A stretch of DNA of 32,824 nt from Rhizobacter sp. (lineage in GTDB: Bacteria > Pseudomonadota > Gammaproteobacteria > Burkholderiales > Burkholderiaceae_C), in NCBI RefSeq assembly GCF_018780185.1, contig NZ_JADMJX010000197.1, positions 1-32,824 on the forward strand, read 5' to 3'. The notes under the pieces were generated by a model. The model was not told where the DNA came from and made no database searches. It was given only the letters and a program-made list of their open reading frames with translations. Below are positions 7,874 through 15,902 of the stretch, in pieces (within the stretch, counting starts at the first letter, position 1; each line of letters begins with the position of its first letter). Made by a program: the position numbers and the translations under genes.

Positions 7874-9856
7874 ATGGACACGATCGACTTCGCCAAGCAG
7901 CGCGCCCGGATGGTGGACAAGCAAGTCGCTGCGCGCGGCATACGTTCGGCTGGGGTTCTCGACGCCCTGCGCGAGGTGCCGCGCGAAGCCTTCTTGCCGC
8001 AGTCCTTGCATGAGTTCGCGTATGAAGACGCGGCATTGCAGGTCGAGCCGGGGCTGCTGGTGCCCCAGCCGTATGTCGTGGCCCTGATGACCGAGGCGCT
8101 CGGCCTGCAAGGCAGCGAAAAGGTGCTGGAGATCGGCACCGGGTCGGGTTACGGCACGGCGGTTCTTTCGCGCGTGGCGCGAAGCGTGTACAGCGTCGAG
8201 TCGTCCGACCTGCTGGCCGCCAGGGCGGCCGACAGCCTGGCCAGGCTCGGCTGCCACAACGTGCATGTGCTGCATTCCGATGCCAGCCTCGGCTGGCCGG
8301 ATCACGCGCCCTACGACGCGATCTTCGTGAGCGTGGGCGGGCGGCAGGTGCCGCAGGCGTTGCAGCACCAGCTCGCGATCGGCGGGCGGCTGGTGATGCC
8401 GCTGGGCATCGACCCCCGGGCTCTGGAACTCGTGCTCGTGACGCGGGTGTCGCAAGACGGGTTCGACACGCAAGACATCGCCGATGTCCGCCTCGCGCCC
8501 CTGGCCGGCGAACCTGCGGCCGCCGGCGCCCCCACGCGCGCGAGGGCAGCCCGTGCGAAGGACACGCCGTTGGCGCAGGACATCGCGGCGAACTGCGAGG
8601 AGTTCGCGGCCGAGGACAGCGCCAAGCTCGACCCGCTGCTGCAGCGGATCGGCGATGCACGCATCGTGCTGCTCGGCGAGGCCACGCACGGCAGCTCCGA
8701 GTTCTATCGCATGCGCTCGCGCATCTCGCGCGACCTGATCCTGCGCAAGAACTTCTCCTTCATCGCGATCGAAGCCGACTGGCCGGACGCTGCCCGCGTG
8801 GACCACTACGTGCGTCATGCCCGATACGCCCCGTCGGAGTGGAGCGCGTTCGCCCGTTTCCCGGTCTGGATGTGGCGCAACGAAGAGGTGCGCAGCTTCG
8901 TCGACTGGCTGCGCGGCCACAACGCCGGGGCGGGCGAGCGCAAGGTCGCGTTCCATGGCCTCGACCTGTACAGCCTGTACAACTCGATCCGTGCCGTCCT
9001 GCGCTACCTGGACGAGGTCGACCCGCCGACCGCGAGAGTCGCCCGCCAGCGCTACGGATGCCTGACGCCATGGCAATCGGACCCCGCGAGTTATGGCCAC
9101 GCCGCCCTCACCTCGGCCTATCAGACCTGCGAACGCGAGGTGGTGTCCACCCTCACCGACCTGCTCAGCAAGCGCCAGGGCCATGCGTGGCAAGACGGCG
9201 AGCGCTTTCTCGATGCGGTCCAGAACGCCCGCCTCGTCGCCAACGCCGAGCGCTACTACCGCACGATGTACTACGGCTCGCGCGCCGCCTGGAACCTGCG
9301 CGACAGCCACATGTTCGAGACCTTGAAGCAGCTGCTCGATTTCCATGGGCCCGACAGCAAGGCGATCGTCTGGGCGCACAACTCGCACGTCGGCAACTCG
9401 GCGGCGACGGAGATGCACCTGCGCGGCGAATACAACATCGGCCACCTGTGCCGCCAGAAGTTCGGCGATGCGGCCTGCCTGATCGGCTTCGGCACCCACA
9501 GCGGGACCGTTGCGGCGGCGTCGAACTGGGACTCGCCGATGGAGGTCAAGACGGTGCGCCCGGCCCTCGCCGGCAGCTATGAGCGCCTGTGCCACGAGGC
9601 GGGCGTGGCGCGTTTCGTTCTGCCCTTGCGCAGCCCTGCACCGCCGGCGCTTGTCGCCGGCCTGTGCGCTCCAAGGCTCGAGCGGGCGATCGGCGTGATC
9701 TACCGCCCCGAGACGGAGTTGCAGAGCCACTACTTCCAGGCGGTGCTGCCGCGTCAGTTCGACGAATACGTCTGGTTCGATGAAACCCACGCCGTGACCC
9801 CGCTGGACAGCAAAGAGATCGAGGGCATGCCGGATACCTACCCGTTCGGGCTGTGA
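7874..9856 (+). CDS. Protein-L-isoaspartate O-methyltransferase domain fused to erythromycin esterase-like domain
   Basis: PCMT: EVPREAFLPQSLHEFAYEDAALQVEPGLLVPQPYVVALM, VLEIGTGSGYGTAVLSRVA; Ere-like: RIVLLGEATHGSSEFYRMR, FIAIEADWPDAARVD, IVWAHNSHVGNSAATEM. One ORF. GTG at 7868 also possible. Confidence 0.93.
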   Translation: MDTIDFAKQRARMVDKQVAARGIRSAGVLDALREVPREAFLPQSLHEFAYEDAALQVEPGLLVPQPYVVALMTEALGLQGSEKVLEIGTGSGYGTAVLSRVARSVYSVESSDLLAARAADSLARLGCHNVHVLHSDASLGWPDHAPYDAIFVSVGGRQVPQALQHQLAIGGRLVMPLGIDPRALELVLVTRVSQDGFDTQDIADVRLAPLAGEPAAAGAPTRARAARAKDTPLAQDIAANCEEFAAEDSAKLDPLLQRIGDARIVLLGEATHGSSEFYRMRSRISRDLILRKNFSFIAIEADWPDAARVDHYVRHARYAPSEWSAFARFPVWMWRNEEVRSFVDWLRGHNAGAGERKVAFHGLDLYSLYNSIRAVLRYLDEVDPPTARVARQRYGCLTPWQSDPASYGHAALTSAYQTCEREVVSTLTDLLSKRQGHAWQDGERFLDAVQNARLVANAERYYRTMYYGSRAAWNLRDSHMFETLKQLLDFHGPDSKAIVWAHNSHVGNSAATEMHLRGEYNIGHLCRQKFGDAACLIGFGTHSGTVAAASNWDSPMEVKTVRPALAGSYERLCHEAGVARFVLPLRSPAPPALVAGLCAPRLERAIGVIYRPETELQSHYFQAVLPRQFDEYVWFDETHAVTPLDSKEIEGMPDTYPFGL

Positions 9857-9901
9857 GATGGGGCGGGCCTTGGGATTGACAGTCGGCGCAGCTTGGCGGC
9901 C

Positions 9902-10102
9902 GCGCGACATGACGTCGCCGACCGACAGCCGTCGCGCATCGAGGTCTCTGGCCACGGCCGAGACCACGATGTCGCGGTCGGTGGGCACGCCGACGACCAC
10001 ACGGCCCGGATCATCTTGTTCCACCACGAACAGGCGTCGACCCACACGAACGCGCTCATCCAACGGCCCGCAACGCAGCCGCTGCGCCGCCGCGGGCTCA
10101 TC
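9902..10102 (-). pseudogene. Remnant of a CBS-domain protein
   Basis: Minus-strand frame encodes DERVRVGRRLFVVEQDDPGRVVVGVPTDRDIVVSAVARDLDARRLSVGDVMSR, CBS-like, without plausible start or second CBS domain. Confidence 0.65.
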
Positions 10103-10265
10103 GCGGCGGGCGCCGTTCCAGCGCGCGGCCGACCAACTCGACCAGCACACCGAGCGAGAAGGCGACGAGGCCAGCCCCGACCGATGTGGAAAGCAGCATC
10201 ACCAGCCCACCCACCACCATCAGCACGACGGACACGGAATGCCTGACGCGGCGCTTGTCGGCCAT
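10098..10265 (-). CDS. Small hydrophobic membrane protein (55 aa)
   Basis: MADKRRVRHSVSVVLMVVGGLVMLLSTSVGAGLVAFSLGVLVELVGRALERRPPR; two hydrophobic stretches. Confidence 0.6.
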   Translation of the reverse strand: MADKRRVRHSVSVVLMVVGGLVMLLSTSVGAGLVAFSLGVLVELVGRALERRPPR

Positions 10266-10400
10266 AGGGGGCTCCCGGCAGTTCTCCTGTCGCGATGATG
10301 CTCGCCGCCGGGCGGCGAAACATGAGCCAACGCAAGATCTCCGCCACTGGGCGCCGGGAGGCACCGACCCGCTTCCCCTCTGCGCCGCGGTCCAGTTGGA

Positions 10401-10414
10401 TTGACGCTCCTCAA
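10401..10414. promoter_or_regulatory. FixK/FNR-type box TTGACGCTCCTCAA
   Basis: Dyad fitting TTG(A/C)-N6-(T/G)CAA, 62 bp before the HlyD-family start at 10477. Confidence 0.55.
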
Positions 10415-10476
10415 CTCGGGCGTGACGGCAGAGCCCACACTGCTGGACGAACCCGTTCGGGATCTGCGAGCACGCG

Positions 10477-11607
10477 ATGGCGACTTCCGTCGACAAGCCC
10501 CCTGCCCTGGCGCGCCGCCACGTCGTGCTGCTGGGGGTCGTCGCTGCGGCCTTGGCCGCCGCCGTGGCGGCGTGGCTGCTGATGCGGCAGGCCACCGTCC
10601 CCGACGGCCTGCTGCAGGTGAACGGGCGCATCGAGGGTGATCGCGTGACGGTCGCGTCGAAACTCGCCGGCCGCGTGATCGAGCTGGCGGCACGCGAGGG
10701 CGACACCGTGAAGGTCGGCCAGGTGATGGCCCGGCTCGACGACCGCGCGGTGCGCGCGCGGCTCGACCAGGCGCTGGCCGCCCAGCAGACGCTGCGGGCG
10801 CAGATCGCCGCGCAAGACAGCGCGCTCGCCGTGCTGCATGGCGAGACGCAGGTGGCCATCAAGGCGGCCCAGACCCGCATCGCCGCCGCCGAGGCCGACG
10901 TGCGGCGCGCCGAGGCCGCGAATGCGCAGGACAGGCGCGACCACGCGCGCGCCACCGACCTGTCCGCGCAAGGCTTCATCGGCCCGCAAGCCCTCGAGCG
11001 CGCCGGACTCGCGCTGAAGCAGTCGGCCGAGCAATACGACGCGGCGCAAGCAGTGCTGGGGCAGGCGCGGCAAGCCTGGCACGACGCCGAACTGGGCCCG
11101 CTGCGGGTGCGCTCGCGCGAAGCCGAACTGGCGGTGACCCGCGCCCGGCTGAGCGAAGCGACGGCCGCGGTGGCCGAGGCGCAGAGTGCCCTGGACGACC
11201 TGACCTTGCGCGCGCCGGTGGGCGGCACGGTGACCGGCCGCTTTGCCAACCTGGGCGAGGTGGTCAACGCCGGCACCCCGCTGCTGGAGCTCACCGACCT
11301 GGGCCAGCTCTACCTGAAGGGCTACCTCGCCGAAACCCAGATCGGGCGTGTGCGACTCGGCATGCCGGCCCTCATCCATGTCGACGCCTACCCGGGCGAG
11401 CCTTTCGCGGCGACGCTGCGCTACGTCTCGGCACGCGCAGAGTTCACGCCGAAGGAGGTGCAGACGGTGGACGAGCGCGTCAAGCTCGTCTACGAGGTGC
11501 GCCTGCATGTCGACCGCCACCCGGGTGGCCGACTCAGCCCCGGACAACCGGCCGACGGCATGATCCGCTGGCGCGAGGGCGCCGCATGGCAGACGCCGCA
11601 ACCCTGA
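10477..11607 (+). CDS. HlyD family periplasmic adaptor (membrane fusion protein)
   Basis: N-terminal TM, VNGRIEGDRVTVASKLAGRVIELAAREGDTVKVGQVMARLDDR, LTLRAPVGGTVTGRFANLGEVVNAGTPLLEL. Confidence 0.93.
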   Translation: MATSVDKPPALARRHVVLLGVVAAALAAAVAAWLLMRQATVPDGLLQVNGRIEGDRVTVASKLAGRVIELAAREGDTVKVGQVMARLDDRAVRARLDQALAAQQTLRAQIAAQDSALAVLHGETQVAIKAAQTRIAAAEADVRRAEAANAQDRRDHARATDLSAQGFIGPQALERAGLALKQSAEQYDAAQAVLGQARQAWHDAELGPLRVRSREAELAVTRARLSEATAAVAEAQSALDDLTLRAPVGGTVTGRFANLGEVVNAGTPLLELTDLGQLYLKGYLAETQIGRVRLGMPALIHVDAYPGEPFAATLRYVSARAEFTPKEVQTVDERVKLVYEVRLHVDRHPGGRLSPGQPADGMIRWREGAAWQTPQP

Positions 11608-13574
11608 AGCCGCCAGGCGCCGAGCTCGTGGTTTGCATCGACGGCCTGGTCAAGCGCTACCGCCGGCGTGAGGCCGTGCGCGGTGTGTCGCTGCGCATCG
11701 CGCGCGGCGAGTTGTACGGCCTGATCGGCCCCGACGGCGCCGGCAAGAGCAGCCTGTTCAAGGCGGTGGCCGGCGTGCTCAGCTTCGAGGGCGGCACGCT
11801 CAGCGTGCTCGGCCAGCGCATCGCAAGCGAGCGCGATGCCGAATGCGTCAAGCAGCGCATTGGCTTCATGCCTCAGGGGCTGGGCCTGAACCTCTATCCC
11901 GAACTCTCGGTCGACGAGAACATCGATTTCTTCGCCGACCTGCGCGGCGTGCCGGCGCCGGCACTGGCCGAGCGCAAGGCGCGCCTGTTGGCGATGACGC
12001 GGCTGGAACCCTCGCGCTCGCGGCCGATGAAGCAGCTGTCGGGCGGCATGAAGCAAAAGCTCGGGCTCGCGTGCACGCTGATCCACGAGCCCGAACTGAT
12101 CGTGCTCGACGAGCCGACCACCGGCGTCGACCCGCTGTCGCGGCGCGACTTCTGGCGCCTGCTGGCCGAGCTGATGCAGCGACAGCGCATGACGGCGCTG
12201 GTGTCGACCGCCTACCTCGACGAGGCCAGCCGCTTCGACCGCGTCGGCCTGGTGTACGACGGAGCGCTGCTCGCCGAAGGCGAGCCAGAGGCACTGAGCG
12301 CCCAGCTGGAAGCCACCGTCGTCGGCGTCGGCGACCCCAGCCCGCAGGTGCTGCAGCGCCTGGCCCAGGCCTTCGGCCACGTCGACCGGCACGGCGCGGG
12401 CGCGTCGGTGCTGGTGCCGACGCGCGACGCGGGCGCGGCGCGGGCCCGCGTGCTGGCCGCCCTGGCACCCGATGGCACCACGGTACAGCTGCGGCTTCGC
12501 CCCCCCGAGCTGGAAGACCTGTTCGTCGATCGCCTGCATGCACTGGCGCCGCCCGCCGCTGCGCTGTCGATTCGCCCACCCGACGGCGCCGAAGGGCCGC
12601 CCGACGCCCTGTCCGACCCGGCCTGCGCGGTCGAAGCCGTCGCCCTCACCCGCGACTTCGACCGCTTCAAGGCCGTCGACCGGGTGAGCTTTCGTGTCGC
12701 ACCCGGCGAGATCTTCGGCCTGCTCGGCGCCAACGGCGCCGGCAAGACGACGGTGATCAAGATGCTGACCGGCATCTTGCCGCCCACCGGAGGCGTCGGG
12801 CAGGTCGCCGGCGCCGACATGCGACGCGCCTCGCGCCAGATCCGCCAGCGCATCGGCTACATGTCGCAGGCCTTCTCGCTCTATGCAGACCTGAGCGTGC
12901 GCGAGAACCTGATGCTCTACGCCGGCATCTACGGCCTCGCGGGCCGCGCCGCACGCGAGCGGGCCGGCTGGGTGATCGAGCTGGGCGGGCTGGGCGCCCA
13001 CCTGGACGACGCCGCGGCCAGCCTGCCGATGGGCCTGCGCCAGCGCCTGGCGCTGGGCTGCGCGCTGCTGCACCGGCCGCGGGTGCTGTTTCTCGACGAG
13101 CCCACCTCCGGCGTGGACCCGCTCGGCCGGCGCCGCTTCTGGAACATCCTGTCCTGGCTCGCGCGCGAGGAGCGGGTCGCGATCCTGCTGACCACGCACT
13201 ACATGGCCGAGGCCGACCTGTGCGATCACCTCGTGTTGCTGTTCGACGGGCGGGTGATCGCCGATGCGTCGCCCGAGGCCATGAAACGCTCGCTGCAACA
13301 ACAGGCGGGGCAGCTGCTCGAAGTCCGCTGCGACGCTCCGCAACGCGCCGCCGAGCTGCTGCTCGCCGCCGGCTACGCCGACGCCGCGATGCACGGCCGC
13401 GGCGTGCGCCTGATGGCACACGACGCAGCCCAGGCAACGGCGCATGTGGCCGCCTTGCTGAGTGCGCAGCAGATCGCACTGCACGCCGTGCTGCCGCGCG
13501 AGCTCGGCATGGACGACGTGTTCGTGCGCCAGGTGGGTGCACTGCAGTCGCCCCCGGCGGGCCCAGCGACATGA
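11586..13574 (+). CDS. ABC transporter ATP-binding protein with two tandem nucleotide-binding domains (YbhF-like)
   Basis: [11 protein letters not shown] and [13 protein letters not shown] Walker A; LSGGMKQK signature; [11 protein letters not shown] and [11 protein letters not shown] Walker B. Confidence 0.94.
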   Translation: MADAATLKPPGAELVVCIDGLVKRYRRREAVRGVSLRIARGELYGLIGPDGAGKSSLFKAVAGVLSFEGGTLSVLGQRIASERDAECVKQRIGFMPQGLGLNLYPELSVDENIDFFADLRGVPAPALAERKARLLAMTRLEPSRSRPMKQLSGGMKQKLGLACTLIHEPELIVLDEPTTGVDPLSRRDFWRLLAELMQRQRMTALVSTAYLDEASRFDRVGLVYDGALLAEGEPEALSAQLEATVVGVGDPSPQVLQRLAQAFGHVDRHGAGASVLVPTRDAGAARARVLAALAPDGTTVQLRLRPPELEDLFVDRLHALAPPAAALSIRPPDGAEGPPDALSDPACAVEAVALTRDFDRFKAVDRVSFRVAPGEIFGLLGANGAGKTTVIKMLTGILPPTGGVGQVAGADMRRASRQIRQRIGYMSQAFSLYADLSVRENLMLYAGIYGLAGRAARERAGWVIELGGLGAHLDDAAASLPMGLRQRLALGCALLHRPRVLFLDEPTSGVDPLGRRRFWNILSWLAREERVAILLTTHYMAEADLCDHLVLLFDGRVIADASPEAMKRSLQQQAGQLLEVRCDAPQRAAELLLAAGYADAAMHGRGVRLMAHDAAQATAHVAALLSAQQIALHAVLPRELGMDDVFVRQVGALQSPPAGPAT

Positions 13575-14725
13575 AGGCCGCACGCATCGTGGCGCTGGCG
13601 CGCAAGGAATGGCGCGAGATCCTGCGCGACCGCATCTACCTGATGCTGGCCTTCGCGCTGCCGGTGGTGCTGATGCTGGTCTTCGGCCACGGCATGAGCC
13701 AGGAGGTCGAACACGTCGGCCTCGCGGTGCTCGACGAAGACCGCAGCGCCACCAGCCGCGACTACATCGACCACTTCACCCGAACGCATCACTTCCGCTA
13801 TCTCGGCACGCTGGCATCGGCCGAGCAGATCGAGCCGCTGATCGCATCGGGCCGCGCACGGGTCATCGTTCGCATTGAGCCGGGCTTTGCACGCGACCTG
13901 CACCGCGGCGAGGCAGCGCAGGTGCAGTTCATCATCGACGGCACCTTCACCTCCCCGGCGCGCACGCTGCGCGGCTACGTCGAGGCGATCAACGCGGCGG
14001 CCAGCGCCGAGATCCGCGCGCTGGCGCTTGCGCGCATGAGCGGCCGCCCGATCGAGCGCACCCTGGCGATGATCCAACCGGTGAAGCTGCAGGTGCGCTA
14101 TCTCTACAACGAAGAGGTGCGCAGCATCTGGACCATCGCCCCATCGCTGCTGATGCTCATCCTGCTGATGGTTCCTCCGCTGCTGATGGCGGTGAGCGTG
14201 GTGCGCGAGAAGGAGACCGGCGCCATCTACAACGTGCGCTGCTCGACCTTGACGCGTGCCGAGTTCATGCTCGGCAAGCTGCTGCCGAACCTGGCGGTGT
14301 CGTTCGCCAACGCCGTGATGCTGTGGGGCGTGGCGGTCGCCTACTTCGGCGTGCCTTTCAAGGGCAGCCCGCTCGTGCTGGCGGCCGGCACTGCGCTCTA
14401 CCTGCTGGGCACCTGTGCGCTCGGTCTGCTGATCTCGCTGCTGGTGCGCACCCAGCAGGCGGCGATCATCATCGCGACGCTCACCGCCTCGATCGTCGCC
14501 ACGCAGTTCTCGGGCCTGTTCGCGCCGGTCGATTCGATGACCGGCGTCAACCAGTGGATCGCCCGCGTGCTGCCCGCAAGCCACTACCGCGACATCGTGA
14601 TGGGCACGTTCCTCAAGCGCAGCGGGTTCGAGCTGCTGGCGGCCGAGTTCGCCTGGATCGCCGGTTTCGCCGTGGTGCTGCTGGTGGCATGCCTCGCGCT
14701 GTTTCGCAAGCGGACGGCCACATGA
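13571..14725 (+). CDS. ABC-2 type transporter permease
   Basis: [43 protein letters not shown]; multiple TMs; VREKETGAIYN motif; 4-bp overlaps with neighbours. Confidence 0.92.
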   Translation: MKAARIVALARKEWREILRDRIYLMLAFALPVVLMLVFGHGMSQEVEHVGLAVLDEDRSATSRDYIDHFTRTHHFRYLGTLASAEQIEPLIASGRARVIVRIEPGFARDLHRGEAAQVQFIIDGTFTSPARTLRGYVEAINAAASAEIRALALARMSGRPIERTLAMIQPVKLQVRYLYNEEVRSIWTIAPSLLMLILLMVPPLLMAVSVVREKETGAIYNVRCSTLTRAEFMLGKLLPNLAVSFANAVMLWGVAVAYFGVPFKGSPLVLAAGTALYLLGTCALGLLISLLVRTQQAAIIIATLTASIVATQFSGLFAPVDSMTGVNQWIARVLPASHYRDIVMGTFLKRSGFELLAAEFAWIAGFAVVLLVACLALFRKRTAT

Positions 14726-15879
14726 CACACGCCCGTGCGGCCCGGCGCTGGTGCGAGCAGGTGCGCGTGCTCGTGTCCAAGGAGCTCAGGCAGCTCTTCA
14801 AGGACCGTGCCCTCTTCGCCTACACGGTGTTCATCTTCACGGTCGATGTGATGCTCGCGGCCGGTGCGTCGTCGATCGAGTTGGAGCGCGCGCCCGTGGC
14901 GGTCTTTGCGCCCGAACACAGCGCCGCCAGCCGTGACCTGGCGGGGCGCTTTCGGCCGCCGTACTTCGAGCTGCGGCGCCAGCTGGTGGACGAACATGAC
15001 GCCGCGGGTGCGCTCGACCGCGGTGACGTGCGCGCCGTGCTGTCGCTGCCGGACCACTTCGCCGAGGACCTGGCGCTCGGCCGCCAGACGCAGGTGCAGC
15101 TGCAGGTCGACACGGCGCAGGCCAATCAGGGCTTCCTCATCGCCAGCTACGCCGAGCGCATCAACGCCGCATTCGGTGCGGAATGGGCGCAACGCAGGCT
15201 GCGGCGTGAGGGCATCGACCCGGCGCGCCTGCCGGAGGTGCGCGCCGAGGTTCGCTACTGGCACAACTCGAGCCTGAACGAGCGCTGGTTCAACACGGTC
15301 TCGGAGCTGCTGACCATGCTGACGATCGCCGCCATCATCTTGCCGGCCGCGGCCCTGGTGCGCGAGAAGGAGCACGGCACCATCGAGCAGCTGCTGGTCG
15401 CGCCGCTCGCGCCGCTGCAGGTGGTGCTGAGCAAGGTGCTCGCGATGGTGCTGGTGATGCTCGCCGGCACCGCGATCGCCGTGCTCGGTGTCATGCACCT
15501 GGGCTACGGCGTGCCGTTGCGCGGCAGCGTGCCGCTGTTCTTCAGCGTGGTCGCGCTGTTCGCGATGGCCTGCGCCGGCGTGGGCATCGTCGCCTCCGGG
15601 TTTGCGCGCAACTCGGGGCAGATGGGGTTGATCGTGATCCTCGTGGTCGTGCCGATGGTGATGCTGTCGGGCACCTGGAACATGGTCGAGAGCATGCCGG
15701 CCTGGCTGCAGGTGCTGACCGAGTTCTCGCCGCTGCGCCACTTCATCGTGCTCGCCTATGGCATCCTGATCCGCGGCTCGGAACTCGACGTGCTGTGGCC
15801 GGCCTTGCTGAAGATGAGCGCCCTGGGGGCAGGCCTCTTCGCCATCGGCGTGCTGCGCTTTCGCAAGCAGTTCCGCTGA
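14722..15879 (+). CDS. ABC-2 type transporter permease
   Basis: VLVSKELRQLFKDRALFAYTVFIFTVDVML; VREKEHGTIEQLLVAPL; multiple TMs. Confidence 0.92.
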   Translation: MTHARAARRWCEQVRVLVSKELRQLFKDRALFAYTVFIFTVDVMLAAGASSIELERAPVAVFAPEHSAASRDLAGRFRPPYFELRRQLVDEHDAAGALDRGDVRAVLSLPDHFAEDLALGRQTQVQLQVDTAQANQGFLIASYAERINAAFGAEWAQRRLRREGIDPARLPEVRAEVRYWHNSSLNERWFNTVSELLTMLTIAAIILPAAALVREKEHGTIEQLLVAPLAPLQVVLSKVLAMVLVMLAGTAIAVLGVMHLGYGVPLRGSVPLFFSVVALFAMACAGVGIVASGFARNSGQMGLIVILVVVPMVMLSGTWNMVESMPAWLQVLTEFSPLRHFIVLAYGILIRGSELDVLWPALLKMSALGAGLFAIGVLRFRKQFR

Positions 15880-15902
15880 CGCGGCGCCTCGGTCGGGCCC
15901 GC

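Noticed and set aside
7874-9856. Calling the Ere-like fusion a macrolide resistance gene
   Set aside because: Ere-like domains are broad and the context is stress/dormancy-like; no evidence of macrolide specificity.
9880-9900. TTGACAGTCGGCGCAG as a fifth FixK-type box
   Set aside because: Right half does not match (T/G)CAA at N6 spacing.
7664-10150. N-terminal ~830 aa of the 1031-aa minus ORF
   Set aside because: Mostly antisense of the PCMT-Ere gene; only the nitroreductase C-terminus and a short CBS-like stretch are protein-like.
10521-15879. Exporter as an antibiotic-resistance pump
   Set aside because: Architecture is generic for YbhGFSR-like exporters; substrate cannot be inferred from the sequence.
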